DNA of 42,625 nt from Candidatus Bathyarchaeota archaeon (GTDB lineage Archaea > Thermoproteota > Bathyarchaeia > Bathyarchaeales > Bathycorpusculaceae): positions 1-42,625 of the forward strand of contig CALMWK010000086.1 in assembly GCA_937873375.1 (NCBI GenBank). The letters run 5' to 3'. The translations under genes were made by a program, and so were the position numbers. Positions within the stretch are counted from its first letter, which is position 1, and each line of letters starts with the position of its first letter. Positions 14,652 through 23,355 of the stretch are shown here, in pieces. The notes beneath the pieces were generated by a model. It did not search any database. It saw only the letters and a list, made by a program, of their open reading frames with translations, and was not told the DNA's origin.

Positions 14652-16844
14652 CTATATCAGATGTAGCAAGTTTATGAACAGCGGTATGAAAACGATTGAC
14701 AGCGTACTGAGCAGCTTAATTAGTACGTGCAAGCTGGGTCCTGCTGTGTCTTTCAGTGGGTCGCCAACTGTGTCTCCTACGACTGCAGCTTGGTGGGCTG
14801 GACTGTTTTTGCCGCCTAAGTTGCCTGCTTCGATGTATTTCTTGGCGTTGTCCCATGCACCTCCGCCTGTGTTCATGAACAGTGCCAGTGGAACAGCCGT
14901 TAAGGTGGCACCGATGACGAGTGCTCCGACTGCAATGGGTCCTAAGAGTATACCGACGATTATTGGGACGACTAGGACCACTAAGGCTGGCATGACCATG
15001 CCTTTAAGCGCGGATTTGGTGCTGATGTCTACAGCTCTACCGTAGTCTGGTTTCTCAGTTCCTTGCAGGATACCCGGTTTTTCTCTGAATTGACGCCGAA
15101 CTTCGGCGACCATTTCTGAGGCTGCTTTGCCGACTGCATTAATGGCTTGTGAGGAGAACAGAAAAGGCATCATTGCACCAATGAAGCCAGCTACGAGTAC
15201 TGCTGGATTGGAGATGTTGAATATGAGCACGGAGGAGTTCAGTGGCTCTATTGGTAGGACCCAGTGGACTTTTGCGGCGTACGATATGGTTTCTTGGCTA
15301 TATGTTTGGAAGAGCAATTGTGCGGCGAGTAGGGCGGAGCCCAAGGCGAATCCTTTGGTTAACGCTTTGGTGGTGTTGCCTACGGCGTCGAGAGCTTCCA
15401 TGGTTTCTTCTGCACCTTTTTCACCGGACATCTCAGCTATGCCTGCAGCGTTGTCAGCGATTGGTCCAAAGCCGTCTAAGGCAAGAACCATGCCCATTAC
15501 TGCCAGCATACCCATGGTTGCAAGCGTTGTGCCGTAGATGCCTCCGATGAAGGGGTCTATGCCTGTTTGTATGGCGAATTGTGTGCCGAACCAGTAGGAG
15601 GCTATGATGGCTATGACTAGCGAGATTATGGGTAACGCTGTTGTTTCAAGCCCGACGGCAATGCCTGTGATGATGTTGGTTGCGCTTCCGGTTTCGCTGG
15701 CTTTGGCTATTTTCTTTACTGGTCCGCGGTCTCGTCCAGTGTAGTAGTCAGTAATGTAATCAATAGTGACGCTGGCAACAAGTCCTGAGAGCAAGCAGAA
15801 GTATAGGTACATGTTGCCTAGGAAGAAGATTGTCGCTATAAGGAATAGAATCGCCGACACTATAGTTGTAACTAAGAGCCCTTTTCTGAGTGCCTTCATT
15901 GGGTGTTTCGCTTCTGCCTCATTAAGTTTCACAAAGGGCATGCCGATAAGGGTAGCAAATATTCCCAGTGCTCGAGCAATAAGCGGGAAGATTAGGAAGA
16001 TTAGGTTTCCTGTGGCTGCGCTGATTAAGCCACCTATGATCATGCCGCCGATGTTTTCGCCTGTGGCGGATTCGAAGAGGTCTGCACCTCTGCCTGCGCT
16101 GTCTCCGACGTTGTCTCCTACGTTGTCAGCGATACAGGCAGGGTTGCGTGGGTCATCTTCGGGGATGCCGGCTTCAACTTTGCCGACGAGGTCCGCGCCG
16201 ATGTCTGCAGCTTTGGTGTAGATGCCGCCGCCTAACTGTGCAAATAGCGCAATTAATGATGCACCAAAACCCATGCCGACGATTCCGGTTGCAGCAGCTC
16301 TCCCCAGATCAGCAGCTTCCGCAATTGCGTGGTTACCAAAAAGTGACCCATAACCGCCATAGATAAGAAAGAGAAAACTTACGCCTAAAAGCGAGAGGCC
16401 CACAACGGCAAAACCCATGGTTGCGCCGCCGTAGAAAGCGGTTTTGAGGGCTGCTTCTGCACCGTTTTTGGCCGCGGCTACAGTGCGGACGTTTGCTTTG
16501 GTGGCGTTGTCCATGGCTATGTAGCCTGCTGCTAGGGAGGCAACGGCGCCCACGATGAACGCGATAGCCGTGTCTATGCCAAGTGCTAATGCAAGCAAGA
16601 CAAAGAGGACAACCGTGATGGCTGCTATGGTTTTGTATTGTCTTTTGAGAAATGCGTAGGCGCCTTCGCGTATGGCGTCGCCGACTTCGACGGCTTTAGG
16701 TCCACCTGAACTCATTTTGCCTATGCGACGCATAAGTAAAAGCGAAACCACAATAGCGAGGACGCCGGCAATTGGCGCAATCCAAAAGACAGTTGGTGAA
16801 TCAAAAACGGTTATCCCGAATACACTTTGAAGGGGCAGTACCAT
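14652..16844 (-). CDS. hppA: Membrane-bound proton-translocating pyrophosphatase, K+-independent type
   Basis: The 730-residue integral membrane enzyme couples PPi hydrolysis to cation pumping. The substrate-binding loops are intact: DIGADLVGKVEAGIPEDDPRN and the adjacent NVGDNVGDSAGRGADLFES in the first half, and GDTVGDPLKDTAGPSLH near the C-terminus. About 16 hydrophobic helices are expected. GNTTKALTKG carries Lys and Thr at the positions that are Ala in K+-dependent enzymes, marking the K+-independent H+-pumping class. The open frame reaches 16901, but a box A ACATATAAATC lies inside that extension at about 16882-16892, so ATG 16844, with AGGTCG upstream, is the likely start. It probably recovers energy from PPi made in biosynthesis. 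Confidence 0.95.
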   Translation of the reverse strand: MVLPLQSVFGITVFDSPTVFWIAPIAGVLAIVVSLLLMRRIGKMSSGGPKAVEVGDAIREGAYAFLKRQYKTIAAITVVLFVLLALALGIDTAIAFIVGAVASLAAGYIAMDNATKANVRTVAAAKNGAEAALKTAFYGGATMGFAVVGLSLLGVSFLFLIYGGYGSLFGNHAIAEAADLGRAAATGIVGMGFGASLIALFAQLGGGIYTKAADIGADLVGKVEAGIPEDDPRNPACIADNVGDNVGDSAGRGADLFESATGENIGGMIIGGLISAATGNLIFLIFPLIARALGIFATLIGMPFVKLNEAEAKHPMKALRKGLLVTTIVSAILFLIATIFFLGNMYLYFCLLSGLVASVTIDYITDYYTGRDRGPVKKIAKASETGSATNIITGIAVGLETTALPIISLVIAIIASYWFGTQFAIQTGIDPFIGGIYGTTLATMGMLAVMGMVLALDGFGPIADNAAGIAEMSGEKGAEETMEALDAVGNTTKALTKGFALGSALLAAQLLFQTYSQETISYAAKVHWVLPIEPLNSSVLIFNISNPAVLVAGFIGAMMPFLFSSQAINAVGKAASEMVAEVRRQFREKPGILQGTEKPDYGRAVDISTKSALKGMVMPALVVLVVPIIVGILLGPIAVGALVIGATLTAVPLALFMNTGGGAWDNAKKYIEAGNLGGKNSPAHQAAVVGDTVGDPLKDTAGPSLHVLIKLLSTLSIVFIPLFINLLHLI

Positions 16845-17032
16845 TTTCAAACGACCTGAATTATAATTCGTTATCCTGTTTGATTTATATGTGTTTTCCA
16901 TGATTACCTTTACAGCTGTTTAATGTATCATTTAGTAGGAATTGCAACTGTGGAGTTTGTAGGATTGGATTTTTAAGGCAGATGGACATATCTCCAAGTG
17001 TTGCGTACACTTTGTAACATAAGGGATGCCCA

Positions 17033-18163
17033 ATGCCTCAAAGATTAGTCGTGGTTAAGGTTGGAACCAGCGGCATAACCACTAGCGAAGGAAAGCTGGA
17101 TACAAAAGAAATGGCTAAACTAGCCGCCCAGATAGCGGCTGCCGTGAAAAGTGGCGACAAGATAGTTTTCGTAACTTCTGGCGCTGTAGCTGCTGGTATC
17201 GCTGAGTTGGGCACTTCTGGGAAGACTCAAGATGTTGTTTTCCAGCAGGCGGCTGCGGCGGCTGGGCAAAGTGTGCTTATGGCAAAGTACCGCGAGCTCT
17301 TCAGGCAACATGGCTTGAAAGTGGCACAGATTCTGTTGACAGCGGAGGACTTGTCGAACCGCGCCTCATACGTGCACACCTGCAACGTGCTTGGCATGCT
17401 CTTAAAGCTGGATGTGGTTCCGATAATTAACGAAAACGACGTCACCAGCGTGGACGAACTTATGCCCGTAAACGAGGGCTACAAGGTGAACTTTAGCGAC
17501 AACGACATATTGTCGGTGCTGGTGGCTAACGCCATAGGTGCCGACCTCGTGGTTATTCTGTCAGATGTTGACGGCTTGTACACAAGTGACCCGTCGAATC
17601 CTGACGCTGTCATGATAAAAACTGTCGAGAACATTACAGCTGAGTTGAAGAATTCGTTGAACGGGAAAAGCAAGGTGGGTAGGGGGGGCATCCAGAGCAA
17701 GGTCAAAGCTGCTGAGATAGCGACTACCTCAGGCATACCCTTGGTTATCGCTAACAGCAGAAGGGAAAACGTAATCGTTGACATTCTCGCGGGAAAAAAA
17801 GTGGGCACTTACTTTAAGCCCCAAACAAAAATGAAAGCAATCAAACGGTGGATAGCCTACGGCGCCGCGGTGAAGGGGCAAATTTACGTTAATGAGGGCG
17901 CCAAAAAAGCCATCTTGGAAGGTTCCAGCCTTTTGCCTGTGGGCGTCACAAAAGTAGTGGGGCACTTCAAAGCTTGCGACGTGGTCAGTCTTGTTGACGA
18001 AGAGGGCGTGGAGTTTGCGAAGGGAAACCCGAATATTACCAGTGGGGAGTTAAACCTAATTAAAGGGTTGCAAGTAACTGAGGTAAAAAAGAAGCTTGGG
18101 TCTAAGTGCCCCAAAGAAGTTATTGAACATAGGAACATTCACCTTATTGAGGGAGAAAAATGA
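17033..18163 (+). CDS. proB: Glutamate 5-kinase
   Basis: The 376-residue enzyme phosphorylates the gamma-carboxyl of glutamate, the first step of proline synthesis. The amino-acid-kinase domain (about 1-255) shows KVGTSGIT, VTSGAVAAGIAEL, INENDVTSVDEL, LSDVDGLYTSDP and GRGGIQSKVKAAEIAT. A C-terminal PUA domain (about 275-370) is present as in the long bacterial form. The ATG at 17033 has AAGGGATG upstream; a box A-like ATTTTTAAG is near 16968-16976. It overlaps proA by 4 bp (ATGA), so the two are an operon. Many archaea make proline by other routes, so a canonical ProBA pair is notable; pyrroline-5-carboxylate reductase is not in the window. Confidence 0.95.
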   Translation: MPQRLVVVKVGTSGITTSEGKLDTKEMAKLAAQIAAAVKSGDKIVFVTSGAVAAGIAELGTSGKTQDVVFQQAAAAAGQSVLMAKYRELFRQHGLKVAQILLTAEDLSNRASYVHTCNVLGMLLKLDVVPIINENDVTSVDELMPVNEGYKVNFSDNDILSVLVANAIGADLVVILSDVDGLYTSDPSNPDAVMIKTVENITAELKNSLNGKSKVGRGGIQSKVKAAEIATTSGIPLVIANSRRENVIVDILAGKKVGTYFKPQTKMKAIKRWIAYGAAVKGQIYVNEGAKKAILEGSSLLPVGVTKVVGHFKACDVVSLVDEEGVEFAKGNPNITSGELNLIKGLQVTEVKKKLGSKCPKEVIEHRNIHLIEGEK

Positions 18164-19407
18164 GCACAATACTTGAAATCTGCAAGAGAGCAAAAGCTGC
18201 CTCTTACGAAATGGCGAAGCTTTCATCTGAAACGAAAAATAACGTGCTGTGCCGCATGGCTAATGCGTTGGAAGCAAACACAGACAGAATCCTAGAAGCG
18301 AACAGGCAGGATGCGGAAGCGGCAAGAGCCCGAGGATTAAAACCTGCCCTGCTGGACCGTTTAGCGTTGGATAAGAAAAAAGTTGCTACCATGGCGCGTT
18401 GCCTGCGCGAAGTAGGTGGATTAGCTGACCCTGTGGGCGCCATTGAACGCACGTGGACTCGACCCAACGGCTTGATTATGGGGCAGGTGCGCGTGCCTAT
18501 GGGTGTTGTGGGCGTGATTTACGAGTCAAGACCTGACGTGACTTCGGATGCTGCGGGTATCTGCATTAAGTCAGGTAACGCTGTGATTCTCAGGGGCGGC
18601 TCAGACGCCCTAAACAGTAATGTCACCATCGGCGAAGTTCTCCGTGAAGCTTTAACGGGTACAGGTGTGCCTGCGGATGCGATTCAGGTGGTTGGTTCCC
18701 CTGACCGTGCGGTGGCAGAGGAGTTTATGCAGATGCGCGAGTACGTGGATGTGCTTATTCCCCGTGGAGGCGCAGAACTGATTAAGGCAACCATTGAGAA
18801 GTCACGCATACCCGTTATCGAGACGGGAACGGGAAACTGCCATATTTACGTTGAAGAAGACGCCGATTTAGACCAAGCAATCCCCATAGTCATTAACGCA
18901 AAATGCCAAAGACCCGGAACATGTAATGCTGCTGAGAAACTGTTAGTTCACAGCAAAATCGCAGAACGTTTCCTGCCCAGTGTAATCGCGGTGCTTAGAT
19001 CAAAAAAAGTTGAAGTCCGAGGCTGCGAGCAAACACAAAAGATATTTCCACATGTGAAACCTGCCACGGAAGAGGACTGGGGTACGGAATATCTTGACTT
19101 GATAATTGGCGTGAAAGTTGTGAAGGACTTAGACGAGGCTATTGCGCACATTAACAAGTATGGCACCAAGCACTCTGACGCTATCTTGACGACAAATTTC
19201 GATAAAGCCTTGCGTTTCATCAAGGAAGTGGATTCTGCAGCGGTCTACTGGAACGCGTCTACACGGTTCACGGATGGCAACCAGTTTGGGTTAGGCGCAG
19301 AAATCGGCATTAGTACCCAGAAACTGCATGCCAGAGGTCCTATGGGCGTTCAGCATTTGACTACGACGAAGTACTTTGTTCTGGGTAGAGGGCACATCAG
19401 AGAATAA
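18160..19407 (+). CDS. proA: Glutamate-5-semialdehyde dehydrogenase (gamma-glutamyl phosphate reductase)
   Basis: The 415-residue enzyme reduces glutamyl 5-phosphate, made by ProB, to the semialdehyde with NADPH. Family landmarks are MGVVGVIYESRPDVTSDAA, LRGGSDALNSN, PRGGAELI, ETGTGNCHIYVEEDADL and the catalytic-Cys block AKCQRPGTCNAAEK at about residues 245-259. The last part, FTDGNQFGLGAEIGISTQKL followed by HARGPMGV, is intact. Length and order are those of bacterial ProA. The start codon overlaps the proB stop by 4 bp, indicating translational coupling. It ends 27 bp from a convergent gene. Confidence 0.96.
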   Translation: MSTILEICKRAKAASYEMAKLSSETKNNVLCRMANALEANTDRILEANRQDAEAARARGLKPALLDRLALDKKKVATMARCLREVGGLADPVGAIERTWTRPNGLIMGQVRVPMGVVGVIYESRPDVTSDAAGICIKSGNAVILRGGSDALNSNVTIGEVLREALTGTGVPADAIQVVGSPDRAVAEEFMQMREYVDVLIPRGGAELIKATIEKSRIPVIETGTGNCHIYVEEDADLDQAIPIVINAKCQRPGTCNAAEKLLVHSKIAERFLPSVIAVLRSKKVEVRGCEQTQKIFPHVKPATEEDWGTEYLDLIIGVKVVKDLDEAIAHINKYGTKHSDAILTTNFDKALRFIKEVDSAAVYWNASTRFTDGNQFGLGAEIGISTQKLHARGPMGVQHLTTTKYFVLGRGHIRE

Positions 19408-19434
19408 CGACAACACAACAAGAACAGGCTCGCC

Positions 19435-19962
19435 TTAAGGCAATCTACCTTTTTCTTCTTCTGCAAGCCTCTCTGACGCAGTTTTCTTTAACTCGCAGCG
19501 CAGTTTAGCTTCTTCCAGCATTATCTGGGCTTCTTCCTGTTTTTGCCTTACCGCTTCCGTGATTGCGGATTTGCTTTTGTCAAAAATCAATGCCAACTCA
19601 TCAAAGCTATATTCGGGATGAATTGGGCTGGGCTTTATTCTGGGGAAGAGTTCTTTAATTTTCGGGTCTTCCTCAGTAACTTTCTTGGTATCTTCGGTTG
19701 GTTTGCTGCCGAAGTAGAACAGGGCGACAACGAGTTTTAGCTTTTTTGTCATGTTGGGATTGCACATACTAACAGGGTAAAGAGCCATTAGGTTAAGAAA
19801 GTAGCTTTCAGCAAACGGGGCAACCCCCAAATGTGATTCGTTTTGCAGCCGCTCATGAAATGTGCATATTTTTTCAACAATCTGTTGAGCCGTCAAATCA
19901 CCAAGAAAGGTTTCTTTGTCAGGTAATTTTACGCCCCGAAGCTCCAACTCGCACAGACTCAT
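19435..19962 (-). CDS. Unknown protein with a possible C-terminal helix-turn-helix
   Basis: The 175-residue product is soluble and mostly helical. The first half has Cys residues (MSLCELEL; later SMCNPNM) without a metal-finger pattern. Residues about 118-145, YSFDELALIFDKSKSAITEA, look like a helix-turn-helix of the sigma/resolvase kind, and a charged helical tail (EEAQIMLEEAKLRCELKK) follows, which may form a coiled coil. I do not recognise a family. ATG 19962 is used; a GTG at 19971 would add three residues. It is convergent with proA and divergent from the S30e gene. A DNA-binding role is only suggested. Confidence 0.6.
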   Translation of the reverse strand: MSLCELELRGVKLPDKETFLGDLTAQQIVEKICTFHERLQNESHLGVAPFAESYFLNLMALYPVSMCNPNMTKKLKLVVALFYFGSKPTEDTKKVTEEDPKIKELFPRIKPSPIHPEYSFDELALIFDKSKSAITEAVRQKQEEAQIMLEEAKLRCELKKTASERLAEEEKGRLP

Positions 19963-20140
19963 CTTTCTCACTCAAGTTAACCGAACAGGTTTCTCCATTC
20001 GATAAGCCAAGCATGCTTTAAAAGCTGCCCTTCTAGCCACTCCATAAAGTTTACGATAAAAAAGTTCGGCATATGGCGCATTATTCAGGTAAAGGTTTAA
20101 GTGCTACATTTCTTCTTATTCTGCAAACAGGTCGAATATA

Positions 20141-20302
20141 ATGCCAACTCACGGTTCACTATCCAAAGCTGGAAAAGTCCGAGCGCAAACACCAAAAATC
20201 CAGGCGCAAGAACACACAAAGGCAAGCCCAAAAAACAGGACTCGCCGAAACTACGAAAAACGCGTAGTTCTACAACGCAAGCCTGGACAAAACTGGATGT
20301 AA
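20141..20302 (+). CDS. rps30e: Small-subunit ribosomal protein S30e
   Basis: The 53-residue product begins [20 protein letters not shown] and contains [19 protein letters not shown], both diagnostic blocks of S30e, a small basic protein of the archaeal/eukaryotic 30S/40S subunit located near the decoding head. Length matches the family. It is easily missed because of its size, and overlapping frames on both strands are longer. The ATG is certain from the conserved MPTHGSL start; box A candidates are TTTAAGTG (20097-20104) and the nearer AATATA directly before the ATG. It is followed after 95 bp by elp3 on the same strand. S30e is found in TACK and Asgard archaea but generally not in Euryarchaeota. 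Confidence 0.95.
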   Translation: MPTHGSLSKAGKVRAQTPKIQAQEHTKASPKNRTRRNYEKRVVLQRKPGQNWM

Positions 20303-20397
20303 GCGTTAAATCACCACACTTTTCAAGCACAATTTTTCTTCAAGTCTAGCGTAGTTTATGTATCAGTAAACCGAACTTTTAACTCGGTACCCGCATC

Positions 20398-21987
20398 TTG
20401 GATAAAGACAACGCCGCCCGAGAAATCATAACTGCTTTACTGCTTTTACCTAAACCTACCTCTAACGATGTACACCGCCTCAAACTTGAAGTTGCTGCAA
20501 AACACCACCTGCACAAGATTCCGTCAAACACCAACATAATAGCAGCGTTGACCCTGAAAGAAAAACGGGTACTTTTACCTATTTTGCGCAGAAAAAACGC
20601 CCGAACCCTCTCAGGCGTCACAGTCGTTGCTGTCATGACTAAACCGCAGCCGTGCCCGCAGCCTGAACCCTGCGCTTACTGCCCAGGAGGACCCACCCGC
20701 GGTGCACCCCAAAGCTACACGGGGCATGAACCAGCAGCGCTTCGTGGAGTGCAAAACAACTATGACCCTTACTTGCAGGTTCGTAGCCGCATAGACCAAC
20801 TTACAGCAATTGGGCACAACGTGGACAAAATAGAACTCATAATCATGGGTGGAACATTTCCATCAACGCCGCCAGAGTACCAAACGTGGTTCATCCAACG
20901 CTGCCTAGACGCAATCACCGAAAAAGAATCAGCAAGCTTGGAAGAGGCAAAAGCCAATGCTGAAAACAGCAAAACACGCAACGTAGGCATAACGGTTGAA
21001 ACCCGCCCTGACTGGGCAAAACAACCCCACATAGACGCCATGCTGAACATGGGCGTAACACGCGTGGAAATAGGCGTTCAGAACCCCGACGACGAAATCT
21101 ACCGTTTAGTCGAACGCACCCACACAGTCGCCGACGTAAAAGAAGCCACACGCATCGCAAAAGATTCTGGGTTAAAAATCGTGTACCACCTCATGCCTGG
21201 AATGCCTGGCTCAAACCGCCAAAAAGACATAGACGCCTTCAAAACAGTGTTCACCGACCCCGCATTCAAGCCTGACATGATCAAAATTTATCCGTGCCTC
21301 GTCATAGACGGCACAAAAGTCAGCCAATGGCACAAAAAAGGCATCTACAAGCCGTACTCCACCGAGGAAGCAGCAGAGCTAATTGCTGAAGTTACAAAGA
21401 CGATTCCTCCTTGGGTTCGTGTCATGCGTGTGCAGCGGGACATTCCAGCGCAGCTGATAACGGCGGGCGTCAACAAAAGCAACCTGCACCAAATAGTGCA
21501 CCAAACACTCGCAGAGCAAGGCGAAAGATGCAGGTGTATCCGATGCAGGGAAGTTGGACACCGCGCCGCGGTTAACAATGTTAAGCCTGACTTGGACAAA
21601 GTCAAAATCACATCCACCACATACGAGGCTTCGGAGGGCAAGGAAGTGTTCTTGTCAGCGGAAGACCCCGAAAACGACGTTTTAATTGGCTACTTGCGCC
21701 TGCGTGTGCCATCCGCGAAAGCGCACAGACCCGAAATCACAGCTGTTCCTTCGGCTATTGTGCGGGAGCTTCACGTTTACGGTCCACTGGTACCTGTAGG
21801 CAAACATTCAGCCACGGCATGGCAGCACAAAGGCTACGGCGCAGTTCTGCTCAGCGAGGCAGAGCGTGTGGCAAAAGAATTTTATGATTTAAAGAAGCTT
21901 TTAGTTATAAGTGCGTTAGGCACAAAGAAGTATTACATGCGGTTTGGTTACAGCCGTGATGGAGTTTACGTTTCAAAAAATCTCTGA
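20398..21987 (+). CDS. elp3: Archaeal Elp3, tRNA U34 carboxymethyluridine synthase
   Basis: The 529-residue enzyme combines a radical-SAM domain (about 75-340) with a C-terminal GNAT acetyltransferase domain (about 385-529). The cluster Cys are in CPQPEPCAYCPGG; MGGTFPSTP, VETRPDW and RVEIGVQ are further Elp3 landmarks, and CRCIRCREVG is the zinc site. In the GNAT part RELHVYG and QHKGYGAVLLSEAE bind acetyl-CoA. It adds a carboxymethyl group at C5 of wobble uridine. The start is TTG at 20398; TTTTAA near 20373 fits a leaderless transcript. It is followed 11 bp later by gatD, which works on a substrate tRNA of Elp3. Confidence 0.95.
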   Translation: MDKDNAAREIITALLLLPKPTSNDVHRLKLEVAAKHHLHKIPSNTNIIAALTLKEKRVLLPILRRKNARTLSGVTVVAVMTKPQPCPQPEPCAYCPGGPTRGAPQSYTGHEPAALRGVQNNYDPYLQVRSRIDQLTAIGHNVDKIELIIMGGTFPSTPPEYQTWFIQRCLDAITEKESASLEEAKANAENSKTRNVGITVETRPDWAKQPHIDAMLNMGVTRVEIGVQNPDDEIYRLVERTHTVADVKEATRIAKDSGLKIVYHLMPGMPGSNRQKDIDAFKTVFTDPAFKPDMIKIYPCLVIDGTKVSQWHKKGIYKPYSTEEAAELIAEVTKTIPPWVRVMRVQRDIPAQLITAGVNKSNLHQIVHQTLAEQGERCRCIRCREVGHRAAVNNVKPDLDKVKITSTTYEASEGKEVFLSAEDPENDVLIGYLRLRVPSAKAHRPEITAVPSAIVRELHVYGPLVPVGKHSATAWQHKGYGAVLLSEAERVAKEFYDLKKLLVISALGTKKYYMRFGYSRDGVYVSKNL

Positions 21988-21998
21988 GGAACTGAAGC

Positions 21999-23354
21999 AT
22001 GAGCCAAAATGAAGCAAATTTGGGTTACAAGGGCGAAGCGCTAGAAGCGCTGACAAAGGCAGGATGCGAAGTAGGCGACATAGTTCGTGTTACAGGAGAC
22101 GGCAAAACCTACGAGGGCATCTTGATTCCCCGTTCAGAATCTGGCAACAACAAGCACGTAGTTGTTAAGTTGAAGAGCGGCTACAACGTCGGCATCCGCC
22201 TCTCAGCAAACGTGAAAATCGAAAAAGTCGGCAAAGGGGTCAAGCCCAGTTTTGCGTCACCTCCACTTCCACCACAGAGAGAGGAACTGCCAAAAATCGT
22301 GATTATGAGCACTGGCGGCACCATAGCTAGCCGCGTGGATTACCGCACAGGCGCTGTCCGTTCAGCGATTTCCGCCAGCGACTTGTACGGCGTCGTCCCT
22401 GAACTAGCCGACCTTGCACAGGTAGACACGCAAATTCTGTTCAGCATCTACAGCGAAAACATCACACAGAAGCACTGGACAAAAATCGCCCAAACCGTCG
22501 CCGAACACATCGCGCAGGGTGCAAAAGGCGTAATCATAGCGCATGGCACGGACACCATGGCTTACACTGCTGCGGCGCTGAGTTTTGCGTTGCAGAACCT
22601 ACCCGTTCCAGTAATAGTGGTTGGTGCGCAGCGTAGTTCTGACCGCCCCAGCTCGGACGCAGCCACAAACCTAATCGGCGCCGTGAAAGCGGCAGCGTAT
22701 GGGCCATTCGCTGAAGTTGTTGTTGCTATGCATGAGACCGTGGCAGACACGACTATCTCGTTTAACCGCGGAACCAAAGTGCGCAAGTGCCACACCAGCC
22801 GAAGAGACACCTTCAAACCCGTAAATGGTCTGCCAATCGCGCGAACAGCCGACAACAACGAAGTCACCATGCTAACAACAGATTACAGGAAACGTGACCC
22901 CTCAGCTCAGCTTGTTTTGAAGCCGAATTTCAGCGAGAAAGTTGCGTTAGTAAAGTTTTATCCTGGTTTTGACCCTTCTCTGATTGATTGGTACGCGGAA
23001 AGAGACGTGAAAGGTATACTTCTGGAAGGCTCAGGCTTGGGACACGTGAGCGCGCGCTGTTTTGGAGCCATACAGAACGTGGTTAGCCAAGGCGTGATTG
23101 TTGCGTTGGCATCGCAGTGCATTTGGGGACGCGTAAACATGAACGTATACGACACAGGACGCGACCTGCTCTCGCTGGGCGTTATTCCATGCGATGATAT
23201 GTTCCCTGAAACGGCTCTGGTGAAACTCATGTGGACACTTGGACAAAACCGCGACGTGGAAGAAGCAAAGAAGCTGTTCAAAACCAATGTTGCGGGCGAG
23301 TTTTCGCCGCGGACGCTTCCGCAGGAGACGCAAATCAAAGAGGGAGGAGCCTAA
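21999..23354 (+). CDS. gatD: Glu-tRNA(Gln) amidotransferase subunit D
   Basis: The 451-residue subunit frees ammonia from asparagine or glutamine for GatE. An N-terminal Tudor-like domain (about 1-85, VGDIVRVTGDGKTYEGILIP) is followed by an L-asparaginase fold with the two catalytic Thr sites (MSTGGTIASR and AHGTDTMAYTAAAL) and the VVGAQRSSDRPSSDAA loop; the catalytic Lys is in GTKVRKCHTS. GatD is found only in archaea and always with GatE, which follows after a single base. The ATG at 21999 is preceded by GAGGAACTGAAGC. Part of an elp3-gatD-gatE operon. Confidence 0.97.
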   Translation: MSQNEANLGYKGEALEALTKAGCEVGDIVRVTGDGKTYEGILIPRSESGNNKHVVVKLKSGYNVGIRLSANVKIEKVGKGVKPSFASPPLPPQREELPKIVIMSTGGTIASRVDYRTGAVRSAISASDLYGVVPELADLAQVDTQILFSIYSENITQKHWTKIAQTVAEHIAQGAKGVIIAHGTDTMAYTAAALSFALQNLPVPVIVVGAQRSSDRPSSDAATNLIGAVKAAAYGPFAEVVVAMHETVADTTISFNRGTKVRKCHTSRRDTFKPVNGLPIARTADNNEVTMLTTDYRKRDPSAQLVLKPNFSEKVALVKFYPGFDPSLIDWYAERDVKGILLEGSGLGHVSARCFGAIQNVVSQGVIVALASQCIWGRVNMNVYDTGRDLLSLGVIPCDDMFPETALVKLMWTLGQNRDVEEAKKLFKTNVAGEFSPRTLPQETQIKEGGA

Positions 23355-23355
23355 A

